Shown here: in pieces, positions 33,877 through 46,667 of the stretch
Numbering within the stretch: position 1 is the stretch's first letter
Layout of the letters: the number at the start of each line of letters is the position of its first letter
Origin: Panagrolaimus kolymaensis
Lineage: Eukaryota > Nematoda > Chromadorea > Rhabditida > Panagrolaimidae
Direction of reading: 5' to 3'
DNA length: 64,000 nt
Assembly (NCBI GenBank): GCA_028622995.1
Contig: JAJQJQ010000024.1
Coordinates: 1,054,001 to 1,118,000, forward strand
Program-made: the position numbers and the translations under genes
The notes under the pieces: model-generated
The model's database searches: none
The model's input: only the letters and a program-made list of their open reading frames with translations
What the model was told of the DNA's origin: nothing

Positions 33877-35153
33877 TTATTTTGGTTTAACTTCAAAATC
33901 AGTAATTTTTCGAACCATAACTTCTGATTCTGGAACAGGCACTGGTGGAATATCAGATTCATACATGTATGTTGTAGCTAAAGCCACATATTGACCATCA
34001 TAACTAAAATCAAGTGAAGCAACAGATGTATTGAATTTTCGTAATTGACATAGACGCTTTCGATTTGCTGGATCCCAAACATTCACAAGACCATCAGAGC
34101 CACCCGTAGCAAAGGAGTTGTAAAGCGGATGAAATGCTATAGCGTTGACAGGATAAATGAATTCACTTTCATCCACTTTTTGACGATGACATTTGAATGC
34201 ATATTTATTTCGTTGAACATCGGAATTGAGATCAAAATATTCTACAGCTACTCGACCTTCAATAGAAGACATAACAAATCCTTGACCATTTGGAAAACAT
34301 TTGATTGCGCGAGTTTGATACTGAAAACGACGAAAGTTAACAGCGAATGTGCAAGAAAAAGTTAAACCTTTAATGGAGATTCTCGATTTTGAAGTGGACC
34401 ACGAAGATTTCTTAGATCATAAATCACAACTCGACGATCACTTGTTCCAACAACTGCACGATAATCTATTGTTGAAAGTGCATACACTTTATCTTCCATT
34501 TCTGTAGCATGAACCGGCATGTTTGTTCTAATATCCCATAGCTAAAAATTGAAGCTTATCATTGACATTAAAAAGCAAAATAATGTTATAACATACTTTC
34601 ATCAGTTTATCCCAGCTACCAGAAACGGCCCATCTCATAATTGGACTATATTCAAGACATCGAACACCTTTCTCATGCTTTCCCATGGAGTTGTCTAAAA
34701 CCAAAAATAATCAGTCAAATAAAGCAACACGTGACGAAGAAATACCTCGACCAGTTTCAACATTGTATACTTTGACATTACCATCAGCATCACCGCTAAC
34801 AATGGATTCAGGACCGCCCTAAAAAGAACAAGAAGTTAGTTTCATATATTCTTTAACCAAAATTAGTAAATATACCATAAAAGTAAATGACAGCACAGGT
34901 TTGTTATGATATTGATTTCTTTTATCGATAGGGTTATTGGGATTTGTAACATCCAGAATTTTCACGTAACCATCCCATGTAGCAACACCAAGGATTCGAG
35001 TGGATAAATCGTTTGCAAACTGAAAAGTAATTTTTTAGATTGGATGTGAAAAGAAGGAAAGCAACTTACTTGAACTTTAGTTATACCATGTGTACATTTA
35101 ACATCCACAGGAAATTCATTAGCTGATGCAACATAATGAGCCAATTGTGCCAT
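33877..35153 (-). CDS. bub-3: BUB3 spindle-checkpoint WD40 protein
   Basis: Six exons (35153-35070, 35019-34876, 34818-34746, 34694-34597, 34541-34368, 34320-33877), all in phase, give 338 aa, against about 328 in human BUB3. A seven-bladed WD40 propeller is expected. Diagnostic stretches are VRCLEYSP, VSGSWDKLMKLWD, VVGTSDRRVVIYDLRN, SPLKYQTRAIKCFPN, MSSIEGRVAVEYFD, KYAFKCHR, FATGGSDGLVNVWDP and the end ITDFEVKPK. These match BUB3 rather than its relative RAE1. BUB3 binds BUB1 and BUBR1 at kinetochores that lack proper attachment and delays anaphase. It is transcribed away from the gene at 35732, with 578 bp between the two starts. Confidence 0.95.
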
Positions 35154-35731
35154 TCTTTTTGCTGCTGTTGATTTTTTTGAAGCTTTCAAATTTGAAACAA
35201 AAAAATTCCGTTGAAAAAAAGTTGAGAGCACTAAAAAAATTGTTTGAAGATAAAAAACGCGGTTGATTTTTTTCGTCGGAAGACTTTTTTTCAATGGACT
35301 CGGAGTTTGAAAAGCAAAAAGTTTTGTGTTTGACAAACCTTTTTTTAGCTTTGCAATTTTTTGTTAATGGAATCTTCAAGCTTTTCTTTTTATTTAATGG
35401 ATTCAATAATCTACGATATTCTATAATCATGGTATGTCCTTTTTAATAAATTAATCGTTTATTCTCAATTTCAATAAGTACTTTGTTTTCATTTTTTATT
35501 ACACAAAAAAACGTAACCTTTTGTGTGTTGTCGTTCTTTTTTGTTCTTCATGAATCGAGAAAATTCTTCTCTGGTTCTTTCTTTTTTCTAGAACTGCTAA
35601 AATAAATTTTATTTGTTTTGCGTCAAAATCTTTCTTGCGTTAATTTTTTTCTTCAGCAACACAAAGATTTTAATTTTATTATTATATTTCTAATTTATCC
35701 TTATTATTATTTTTAAAGGTATTCTTCATCA
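35154..35731. promoter_or_regulatory. Shared intergenic region of divergent BUB3 and 156-aa gene
   Basis: The region separates two divergent start codons, so it should contain both promoters and leaders. Open frames on the minus strand just upstream of BUB3 are low-complexity and lack conserved features. I see no specific factor site. Confidence 0.45.
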
Positions 35732-36313
35732 ATGAGTGTTTTGATTGAAACTCCTTCAACTATGGATTTCGTCGCAACAATAATGAACAATGGATTTGTT
35801 TCAACTTCAACAGCATGCTCTATTCGACCATTGGATTCTCGTAAACGTAAATGCTCTGAAATTGTTGATGATATTTCTGATGGATATAATGATTTAACTT
35901 TTGAAGGTGCTCCTAAGAAATTATTACGTCGTGAAATAAGCACTGAAGATGTCAGAAATTGTGATGTTTGTTGGTCATTTCCGATGGATTCTAATGCTCA
36001 ATATAATCTTGAAGTAAGTTTGAGAAGATGTTTCTTATTTTAAGCATGTTGTGGCATTTTTGAGACTTTTCTTATTAGAGTTATGTTTCATATACAAAGA
36101 TCCTAACTTCTTTTCTTTTTTTAGTGTTCATTCTCTGACAATTGCCTTCATATATCATCACGTCGTGCAGATAATCGTTTACAACGCCGATGCTTATCTC
36201 TTCCTGATTATGTTGATCAAAATTCAATATGTCTTTGCTTTGATTCAAACAATTTCTTGCTCATTGGTTTCAACTTTCTTCATGGATTCCGTATTATTCC
36301 CAGTGTCTTGTAA
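35732..36313 (+). CDS. Unrecognised 156-aa protein
   Basis: Two exons (35732-36013 and 36125-36313) join in phase 0 with a GTAAGT donor and TTTTTTTAG acceptor. The N-terminal half is Ser/Thr-rich with a basic patch (SRKRKC) that could be a nuclear signal, followed by an acidic stretch. The C-terminal half has six Cys and basic pairs (CLHISSRRADNRLQRRC, then ICLCFDSNN). The proposed start ATG gives MSVLIETPS. I do not know the family. A continuous open frame over the intron exists only in another frame and is not expected to be coding. Confidence 0.6.
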
Positions 36314-39300
36314 ATATCGATCTCAACATGAAAATATTCTTTCCTATTAAGAACGGGTGATGGATGCTGCTATATGGAGATTTTTGTTTTATAATTTTGC
36401 ACATTCCTAAATGTGATATTTTTGATGCATATTTGTTTTTTGTTCGTTTTTTTTTTAAAGTACAATAAATTTGTTGTTTTTATTGTTGCTAATGTACCTT
36501 TTATTAATGTCTAATGAAAATACTCAAGTTTGATGTGTTTAGTTTTGAATTTACATATTGGCAAGCTATAGTCAAAGAATATTTCAATTGTAAAGGTCTC
36601 ACTTTCTGGGATCCACCTTCACTAGCAACTTTTTGTATCAAAACAGAACTTTTGGAACTTAAACTTCAAAACATTTTTTAAATTTTCTATAAAACTTCTA
36701 AGTTAGTTTAGAAAATCTTTTGTTGCTATTATGACTTATTACGGAGGAAGTAAAATTTTCAAAAGGTTTTTTACATCCTTAGAAAAGGCCGTTTTTTGCT
36801 GGCTGTAGTAGTCAAGTTAAAATAAGGATGTTCTTCGCTACTTTTAAATTTTTTCACTTTTGTGACTAATCATGGAAATGTTGTTGTTACTTAAGTTGGA
36901 GAAAAATATTCAAGACGAACAAATTCAAACACTTTTGAAGCAATAAGCCACAGTCGTGCTCGTTCTGCATTTTAATAGTTTTTTTTTCTCGACCCATTTG
37001 ACTTTCTTCAGAAAAAAAACTGACGTATGTTTTTATTTTGATGTTAAAAAATCAAACCTTATAAATTTTTTGGTCTATAAATTTTAGCGGAAACATACAT
37101 AATTTTCTTTCGAGCAAAAACAGCAAAAAAATTTCACGCATTTTCTTTTTCCAAGAATGTCAATGAAATTATTTGAAAAAACAAGCAGCTTTTTTGACTT
37201 CCCCTCCTCCATAAAAAAAAATAACTTTGTTTGTTGTTGGAAAACATGGAAATGAAAAACAAACAATAAATAAATAAACCATTGATGTCCAAAAAAAATT
37301 ATGTTCATGCAAAGTTTCCTAAAACAATAAAAATGTGAAAAAAAGAGTTCAAAGCTTTGGTTGGTGGTGCCCTGCAATTAACTTTCCTTCACCATCAACA
37401 AATGGGAGAAAGTTTGAAAGATTTTAGAAAAACAAATTTTTTTGCAGTTTATTTATGCGTATTTTTTTGGAGCATTATTAGAAAAATGTAGGTAAAAAGT
37501 AACAAAGTTGTGGACGATTATAAAAAGGAGCTTTTAGACGTTTTACAAATGGGATGGACAAGATCATCAAATTTATGTTTGTAGGTACATATATTTTTTT
37601 TATCAGGAGAAAAATAAAAACAATTTTTTGCTTCTTTTTTTCTTGTTCAGGCGGTCGGTCATCCATCAAACTTACTTGCTTTGTCAATAAAAGCTTTCCT
37701 CGAAGTCAAAATGAAAAAAAATACAATATAAATTTTTAGGCTCTAAAATTTTTTGTTCCTTTCAATACGTATTACTTTTTTTTACTGTACTCTTGTGCCG
37801 TGCTGCCGCTTTTTTTTACGATCAGAAGAAGATTTTATTATCTTGCAAACTTTTTAGAGAATTGGTTATAAAATTATTTTATTAAATTATTAAATAAGCA
37901 AACTCTTTTTAACTTTTGCGCTTTCATTGAATCATAATTTTATCATTACAATACAATATTTTTTTCTTTTCAAATTCCCGATAACAAAATTTTTATTACG
38001 GCGTTTTTTTAATATTTTAAAAGGTTTGTGTTAACAAAAAATGAAATGCATTTTTTTATTTTCATTCTCTCAATTCTCTTTATGTATTATGTGTATTATC
38101 AAAAAGCACTTAAAACCTCGGGAGCAAGCAAAAAACTGAAAGCAACGAGAAAATAAACGTATTTTAACATTTTCTTTGAAAAATTCAAACGAGAGCTTTA
38201 TATTCTTTGAAAAACGTGAAAGTGATTTTATTTCGTAAAAGCATATGTATACTCTCTCAACCAAAAAAAGAGCTGTCGAATACACGAGCAACATCGAAGC
38301 AGCATTTTTGCTTTGGCATCTCCCTTCCTCACTCACTTCCATTATAATTTTTTTTATTTTCCGTGTATATGTTTCTTTCATTTTTTTTTTCTTCTTCAAA
38401 AATGAGAAAAGCAGAAAGAAGAAAATGAAACGTATGTAAATTGCTGCTGGTGCTTTGCAATATAATAATAATACATAAATATAAAAAATAGACGCGCATT
38501 CCAGAGAAATGAATAAATTCCTGAAACATTTTTTTCTTAGCTGCCACGTTTTTTTTATAAATTGACGTATCCTTTTTTTATTTATTTATTCTATCGTCTG
38601 CTTTTTTTTTCTACAATTGCTACTGCCAAGCTTTTTTTCTAATTGATAGGCGGCTTTAAACGAAAAACTTAAAACTTTTAAAAGACAGTAATTTTAAAAT
38701 TTAATGTTATTTTTTCTTTTAAACTCCATAGTTAGGATTTTCTTCTTCTTTGCATTTTTTTAAAGGAAAAATATAGGAAAATCCTTGGAAGCGGTTATTT
38801 TCCTTTTTTTTTGTAGGTTAAATGAATTATCTCTCTTTTTTTCAAATGCATCTTTTTTGCGCTGCTGCAAAATAAGCAACAAAAAATAAAAGTATTTAGA
38901 AGCCAAAGAGCCACCACCATTATTTTTTTTCATTCTTGGACATCGGGTTTCTGTGAACGATGAGTGTTATTTTTAGAATTTTCTAGTTTTTTTAGGAAGA
39001 CAATATTTTTTTTGTTTATACATAATAACCTTTTTACTTTGTTTTTTTTTTCTGCTTAACTCAATTTGACAGACAACAGAGAGGAGGAAATGAGAGAGAG
39101 CAAAGTTGAAGGCGGCGGCAGACACATACATAAAATTTTTTTTGGGCAAAAAAAGTTTTTTGGAAGAAAGTTTTTTGGGTTTTTTCTTGACATCTATATT
39201 TTTTTGTTTGTTGAGTACTCTTTGACCAATTTTCTGTGAATATTGGTTTCAAAGAAATGGATTTTAACTATTTTTACTTTCTAATTTTTCCCCCCGAAAT

Positions 39301-42300
39301 TTTTGAATTTCTAACGCTATTAGGTCGAACTCAATTTTTTTATAATTTTTATGTGTCATGTATCATTTTTTCGCTTTTTGGCCTCATTATTTTTTAGTTA
39401 CTTTAACATTAGTCGGAGAGCAAAGGATGGGATATAATTGAGAAGGGAAATTTTGTTGACCTTTTAATCGCGACGATGAAATTATGGCTCTCATTATTAA
39501 AAGTTTTTTGTTATCTCCAAATGAAATATCTTTTTTATTAATTTCTATTATTATCATTTGCAAAAAATTAGAAAAGCTCAAACATTAAAAGGCTTAAAAA
39601 ATATAAATCGTGTAAAATTTAAGGATTTTTTAAAACATCAAATGGCTACAAAAATGTTAAAACAAAAATAAAATAAAACTAAATTCGAAAATTAAACATT
39701 TATTCAAAGAGTTAATAAAATTTTTTATTTTTGAATTTTTTCTTCTAAAAGTATTGATGAACTACTTTTTAATATTTCATTGTTTTTTAAAAGTTAGTTG
39801 ATCTCAAAATATGTATATTTATCTCTCTTTGCGATTTCTAAAACTTTTTTTTGTGATCTTTATCTATCATCTTAGTTGCCTACAAAAAATTTATTCATTT
39901 GATGATGATCAAAGAAAATATTACTAATACATAATTGTAGTATTAAATTTCTTCTTTCATATATTTTCTACGAATTTTTCTTTCCTCCAATTTTATTTCT
40001 TGCAAAATAAAACTTTTGAGAAATATTTCAAAGGTCATAATTTAAAATATTTTTTCGTAAAAAAAATAAAATAAAACTTCGATGCATATTTTTTTCTTTT
40101 AGACAAATATTTAATTTTTGCTTTGACATTTTTGTTATATCTATGTATTTTTTTTTCACCTGTTATTAATTTACCACGAAAATCAAAGCTCTTATATGTG
40201 CGTTATTTTCCTTCGCCGCCGACACCCAAAAAAATTTCTTTCTGTAAATTTTTTGTTTGAAAAATATTTCATTTTCGAGTCTTACGTTTTTAGTCTTTTC
40301 ACATTTTTAATAAATTTATATTTTTTTAGTAATCTTTTTGATTCTTCTTTTTTGTTTTAAAAAAAAAGAGGGAGATTAAAATAAAAGGATTTTTTTAAAG
40401 GACTTGAGTACTTTTAATATATTTTTTAAAAGATCTTTGAAATTTGAAGTTTATTTAAGGAATTTATTTAATCCTTAAATCATGTGTGTCTGTGTCAAAT
40501 ATATATTATTGGATGCTTTTAACCTATTTTCTTTTTTTGTTGGGATGATGATGGCAAGGTTGAGTGACATGTTGTAGCTCTTTAGTTTTAACTTTTATCT
40601 TTCATTTTTTTCGTTCTAAATAAAATAAAATTTGGGTGACAGTTTGAGGAGGTTGCATTTATTTTATAATTTTTTTTGCAAAGAAAAAAATGTGTCAAAT
40701 AGTAAATACATACATAGTTTTGTGTTTTGTTTATGTAATTTATAGCTGACAATTTTTTTTTGAAAGTTCGCGTGTTTTTTTAAGTCAAACATCAAAACCT
40801 AAGTTTCCCTTAATTTATTGACGAAAACCTTTGTTTTAGGTTCGGTCATTCATAATGATGCTTTTGTTTTTAGCATTTTTTCTTTCAAAAATTGACACTA
40901 AGATCCCAAAAGTACTTTCAAACAAAAAACAAACAAAAAATAACCAAAGTTCGAAGTTGCTTGAAAAATTTTAAAATTTTTTTTATTGCTTCTAGATTTA
41001 TTTCAACGAAAGCCTGGCTACATTCCGCCAGTTAGCTTTACTTTTCCCACTGATTTTTTCTTTCTTCCTAAACATTCATTTTTTTTCAACCTTCGCATTT
41101 TTTTATTTACACTCATTTTAGCGCTTTAAAAAACTAGGACAAATTTTTTAAATGTCATTGTAGTGCTTTCTTTTTTTGTGGAATTTGCTTTTCCAGTAAA
41201 AATTATTAAAATTTTTAACTTTTTGAAGCGTGAAATAAAAAAGGGGGAAGAAAGCTGTATTTCTTTCTTGTCAGTTTTTTTTCTCGAGTTTATTATGAAT
41301 GATTCAGGAACTTTATTTTATAAATAAATAAAGCATGTTTTGATATTTTTCGAAAGAAAAAAATTCTTGGAAAACTCCCAAATTTAAAACACTTTTTTCT
41401 ATGCTACAATAATATTAATTTTGTTTTTATCCTCCCATTTCCTTTTTACAAAAATTAGTACAGTTTATTTTTTGTTTTGTTAATAATTTTAAACAAATCG
41501 AGCAAAAAAAGTAATAACAAGTTCCAAATTTCCCTGATTATTATTAAATTAAATTTAAAACAAAGAAATTCATTTTTTTTTGTTTGCGTGTTTTTAATAA
41601 TCTCTGATTTTGTTTGCTTTTTATTTTTTAATTTCCGTCATCAATGAAAAAAACAAAACAAAAAATGAGAGTCAAAAGTCTAACTTTTTTTAACCTTCGC
41701 ATTTTTGCTTACCAAATTTTCCACCAACAACTCCTCCTCAGTTTTTTTTTTCTCTTTCATTCTATCTTTTCATAACCGCCATCGTCGTCGTCGCTAAACC
41801 ATCTGCTGCTTCTTGGTTCTTTAATTCATTTTTTGTTTTATTTTTTTTTTTGAATAAAAAAGGGTTCTCATCTATTTTTTTATTTATTTAAAAAAATATT
41901 AGTTTAAAAAGAACAAAAAAAAGAAAATATTATTTCTTTTATTTTTTTTTCTCACATCCATCGAAAAAAATTGATAGAAAATAAAAGAATAAATTAGATG
42001 AGGACGGACGTCAAAAAGCCAAAAAGTCAGCAAATGCAAAAAAAAAAAAAGAAGAAGAGTCTGAAAGAATCAAAAAAAAAATTCGAACAATCAAAAATGA
42101 AATAAAAATTTCCATTCAAAACTAATTTTTTTCTTTGATATATTTTTTTAACCTCCTAAAAAAAGTCACGTAATTTTCATATTTTTTCGTTCACAATCTT
42201 TTTTCTTTTTTCCTGGGAACCTCTTGAAACTTTTTGTTTTGATTTTATTAATAAATAAAAAGTTAATAAAAAATAGAAGACTTTCTTTTGTTTGAAAGAA

Positions 42301-42480
42301 GATAATTCAAAAGATTTTTTTATTTAATAATAACTAATTTTGGATATTTAATATTATATTTTTTAAGCTATGATCGTTAACTTTTTCTTTTTATTTTATT
42401 TTATTTTTGTTGTTCGGAACTTCAAAGTTCAAGAATAAAAATAATTATATAAATATATAAATAAATGGGTTTGGTTTTAC
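36314..42480. other. Non-coding 6-kb region, homopolymer-rich
   Basis: No exon on either strand could be supported, although the missing 5' exons of the GPCR gene might lie here. The DNA is full of runs of T and A, with scattered isolated CAGTTT motifs (37444, 40643, 41271, 41461, 41740). It then passes into the dense motif array at 42.5 kb. Confidence 0.5.
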
Positions 42481-45400
42481 TATCAACTTTTAGTTAGCTT
42501 TACTCAGTTTTAATCGTATCTTGATTTGTTCCAAAAACTCTTGGATAAAAAAAAATTCTTTTATCGTTCCAGTTTTAATTTTTTGTAAAAACCATACACA
42601 TATAAAGTTTGTTAACAAACAGAATATATCCATTTCAGTTTGATTTTATTTGATAGTTTTTCTCATTGACTCCCAAACCCATCGTGTAACAGTTTTATTG
42701 AATAATAATTGAAAATATTCTCCTTCGACAATGAAGTCTAACAGTTTTTTAAAATTTTATTGGTTTTATTTTATGAACGCTGAAATAAGTCCTCTTATTT
42801 TTAGTTTGTCCATAACTGTTTCATTATTTATGATGAAACTTTGTAAATACAATATCAGTTTTTTTTAAGATTCCTTTTTTGATTTATCTTTATGTTTCAC
42901 AACTTCACTGTTGCTCTCCAGTTTTTAATTTTTTTGAATATCGTCTCACAATTTTTTGAAAATTTATGTAAAACTTTTTGTTTAATTCTTCTTTTTTTTG
43001 CCGCGTCAAAGACGGCTCCAACGATACAGTAACTCATTTTTTCTTAAGAAAAACATTGGCCTTTTTTGATGCATGCCCTTTTGCTTCCTTCATTTTTAAA
43101 ACAATTTTTTACTTTTTTTCTTCAAAGTTGTAAAGAGTAAAGATAAATTTAGATTACCAAATATTTTTTTTGTTCCTAAAAAAGTCTATTTAACCCCAGC
43201 TGTTTTGTTTTTGAAATTTAATTAGTATTTTTCTTTTTGTGGTAAATTTTTTGTTTTTATAAAAATAAAAGCAAGAAAACATCAACACAGTTTTTTTTGC
43301 ATGAAAGGAAATTCTACGACGCAATATTAAACCTTTTTTTATCTCAAATATGCAGTTTTTTTTATTATTGTGTAAAGCATAAAATCTGAATAAATGTCAG
43401 TTTTTAATTTTTTATTGGCTCTGCCAAACCTTCTCGGCAGTTTTATAAATAAAGCTTTTTCCGCGGTACAACACCGTCGTTCAGTTTAATAATAGCTTTT
43501 TTTACTTATTTTTTTATTTATTTATTATTAAGCTTTTAACTTTTATTGAGAAAAAAACATGCAATAAATCCATGGCGATAATTTTTTTCTTCACAGTTAT
43601 AATTTTGGGTCATGAAAATAAAGTTTAAATAATAATAATGGCACATCAGCAGCCTCAGTTTTTTACCTTCTTTACCTCGCAAAATTTCCCCTTTCCAGTT
43701 ATTTCAAGATATAAATGCCATGTTTTAGAGGATATCATTATTGTTGACTTTTTAAAATACCAAGAAATCGACGTAATTTTCCAATTTTTTAGAGTTTTAT
43801 GCTTCAACAGTTTTAAGTTTTCTTTTTTATTTCTTTGCATTTCCTCTTTTTTTCCCGATACATTGCTTTTAAGAAAGTGAGCTAGAGATAGAAGAGAAAG
43901 ATTACGGTAGATTTCAAGGTGGGGTAAAAATGGAAAAATTGACTTTATTCGTGCTCGAAAAAATAAAATTGAGAAAATTATTGAAGTTTTAAAAATATCT
44001 ATTATCCCGATTGAAATGATCTTCAACAGTTTATTTATTTTAGAAAAAATCGTGAGTCGTTGGAGATTTATATCCCATTATTTACAAAAATATCAACAAA
44101 AAAATGCTATGAGTTTTTTCTAAATAATTTTTTTTAGTGTGAACGGGTTTTAAGAGTTTAATCTGTATCTCATAAAATCCACTGAAGCAAACCAAAACGC
44201 AGTTTTAATTTTTTTTTTTTTTTCATTCACTTTTTTTTCCAAATTTTGCCCTTCAATTCAGTTTTTATTTTTTGTATTAGATTAATTTTTTATGTTTTTT
44301 TTTGTTGCAGCAAATACATATGTTTTTTGTATGTATGTTTACAACATCTTTGTTTTTTGTTTTTATGAGAGGGCTTTTCTTTTTTTTTATCTTTTCCAAA
44401 AGGAAAATATAAAAAATATGAGAAATTTATATTCCATTAATCATTGAATATCCATCCATCCTGATTCACTTTTATAAAAATATATGAAAGTCATGTTTTC
44501 ATACTTCAATAAACACTTTTTGATATGTTTATTATATTTTTTTTCAATGAAAAAAGTAAAAAATAAATTAAAAGCTTCTTTAAAAGGTTTTGTTTGTTTT
44601 TTATAAAAATATTTTTTGATTGATAGTCGTCGTCGCTGCTTCCGAACCAACTTGCTGCTGAAAAAGAAGCGAGGATGATGAGGAAAGAAAAAAGCAATTA
44701 TAAATTTTTATATTGGGTTTTTTTCTTTACTTGCTTTTATGAATTCAGTTTTTTTATGAACTTTCAACTTTGTTTATATACGAAGAAAAAATTATTTTTT
44801 TCAAAAAATTAAAATTGAGACTATAAAAGAAGAAGCATTTCTGAGGAGATTTATTCGACAGAAAAAAAAAATATAAAAGTGGATTTGCAGTTTTTTCTGT
44901 GAGTGAGTTTAAAGCTAGAGCAATTATAAGCCTCGCAAGTGACAGTTTTTTAAATGTAAAGAGAATCCGTGATCAAATCAGTGTTATTTTAAATTCTATG
45001 CTTAAACAGTTTATTAAAAAAGAAGGCATCTTGAAACAATGCCAAAAAAAGTATTTGACATGAAATTTGTACCCAATTCATGGACAACAGTTTCTATTAA
45101 TTCAAAATTCTTGTGGAGAAAATCATGATTTCCGCCGCCTTCATTCGCTTCAGTTTATTTAAAAATGTTGAAAGGCGGAATAATACCTTTATGTTCAGTT
45201 AAAGTTTTTATATATTAAAAGAAACAAAAATCACCAGCCCTTCCGTTATATACAGTTTTAGTATCCTCTTTTAACTAAAGTTGAAGAAATGTTTGTGGGT
45301 GGCAGTTTTTATTTCTATGCAAAAAACTTGGTGAAATTTTATGATCCGAAAATTTCATAACACAGTTTAAATTTTTATAAATTAACCTTGTTGAACCAAA

Positions 45401-45955
45401 CGCAGGCTATATTGTGTCATTTCATTTTAAAGTTTCAAAACCAAACCTATCTCAATCATACTGCTCTGCTAACTTTATGATACATATTATCAGTTTAATT
45501 TTAAAAATAATTTGTCTTTGTTAGAAAGGTGACTATTTAGTTCCCTGTTTTAAGTTTTATTATTCCAAATCCGATATGTTTACTCAGTTTTTAAATATTT
45601 AAAATTTTTACATGGAAAACCAAATTTTGCCCCTCATTATGCTGTTGCAGTTTATTTAAATGAAATAAAGGCAAATATAAAAGAGCTTTTAAGAAAAAAT
45701 TTATCTTTAAGTAGCAAAATTTTTACATTCTTTCAAAAATAAAGTTTTAAAGTTTTTGAGTTTAAATATTAATGAAATATTAGCCATTACAGTTTTTTAC
45801 ATTATGGGCAACCCAAATTGCTCCCCATCAGTTTTAAATTTTCCTAATTAAGCTTTACTGAAGCGAGCAACGTTTTAAAATAATCTATTTCAGTTTAAAA
45901 TTACCAAAACCAAATCTTTCTTTCTAAATCAGAGCTGTTTAATTAGACTTACTCC

Positions 45956-46062
45956 AGTTAAAATTTATAAAATAATTACCATCTTTGGCCATTCTTATAC
46001 TGATACTTCCAGTTTTAACTTTTTTATTACCTTAAATTGAGTGGGCACCTTTTTCTTATTAA
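45956..46062 (+). repeat. 107-bp exact direct duplication, copy 1
   Basis: Identical over 107 bp to 46561-46667. It includes a complete CAGTTTT unit (46010) and its unique stretch. The left edge lies inside the motif: copy 1 is preceded by C (CAGTTA), while copy 2 has GAGTTA. Confidence 0.95.
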
Positions 46063-46560
46063 TACATTTCTAATAATAACTACACTTTTTCTTTTCATTA
46101 TTTTAAATCTTTTTTTAGTTTTCCACGCAAAAATGATTAATCTTTTTTTTTGATGTTTTATATTTACTTCTTTCTTCCTTTTTGTCGTCGACGACTTTAT
46201 GAATGACTGTTTATTACCTATTTTTTAATATGAGTTTTTTTAAATACCAAGTAAGTGTTTACTTAATTAAATAACAAAACATTTTAAAACTACATTCTAT
46301 TTTTTTTTTTTCATTTATTAATAAGTTCAAATGCAAAAAAAGCAAAAAGCTACAAAAAAAGTAACAGGAAAAAGGAAAAAGCAATTGACTTTTACTTTTT
46401 ACAAAACACAAAATTTATTTTTTTGTTTTTTCTTAAAACAAATTGCTTTTATTATTAATGGTAATTCATTTTTTAATTTCATTTAATTTTTTGTAGTAAA
46501 TTCGCAGAAATATTTTTCTCAAACAACTTTAAGAGGTGTGCAAATAACCTTTTTTTAAGG

Positions 46561-46667
46561 AGTTAAAATTTATAAAATAATTACCATCTTTGGCCATTCT
46601 TATACTGATACTTCCAGTTTTAACTTTTTTATTACCTTAAATTGAGTGGGCACCTTTTTCTTATTAA
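46561..46667 (+). repeat. 107-bp exact direct duplication, copy 2
   Basis: Identical to 45956-46062, 605 bp downstream. It falls in a gap of the motif array, so it brought a motif unit (46615) into a stretch otherwise without one. Confidence 0.95.

Noticed and set aside
35119..35430. 103-codon minus-strand frame upstream of BUB3
   Set aside because: It overlaps BUB3 exon 1 in another frame and is made of low-complexity Lys/Asn/Phe/Ser residues.
43638..44026. Open frames around 43.6-44.0 kb as possible missing GPCR exons
   Set aside because: Neither matches TM1-TM3 of a rhodopsin-type receptor. They contain array motifs and lack suitable splice sites in phase.
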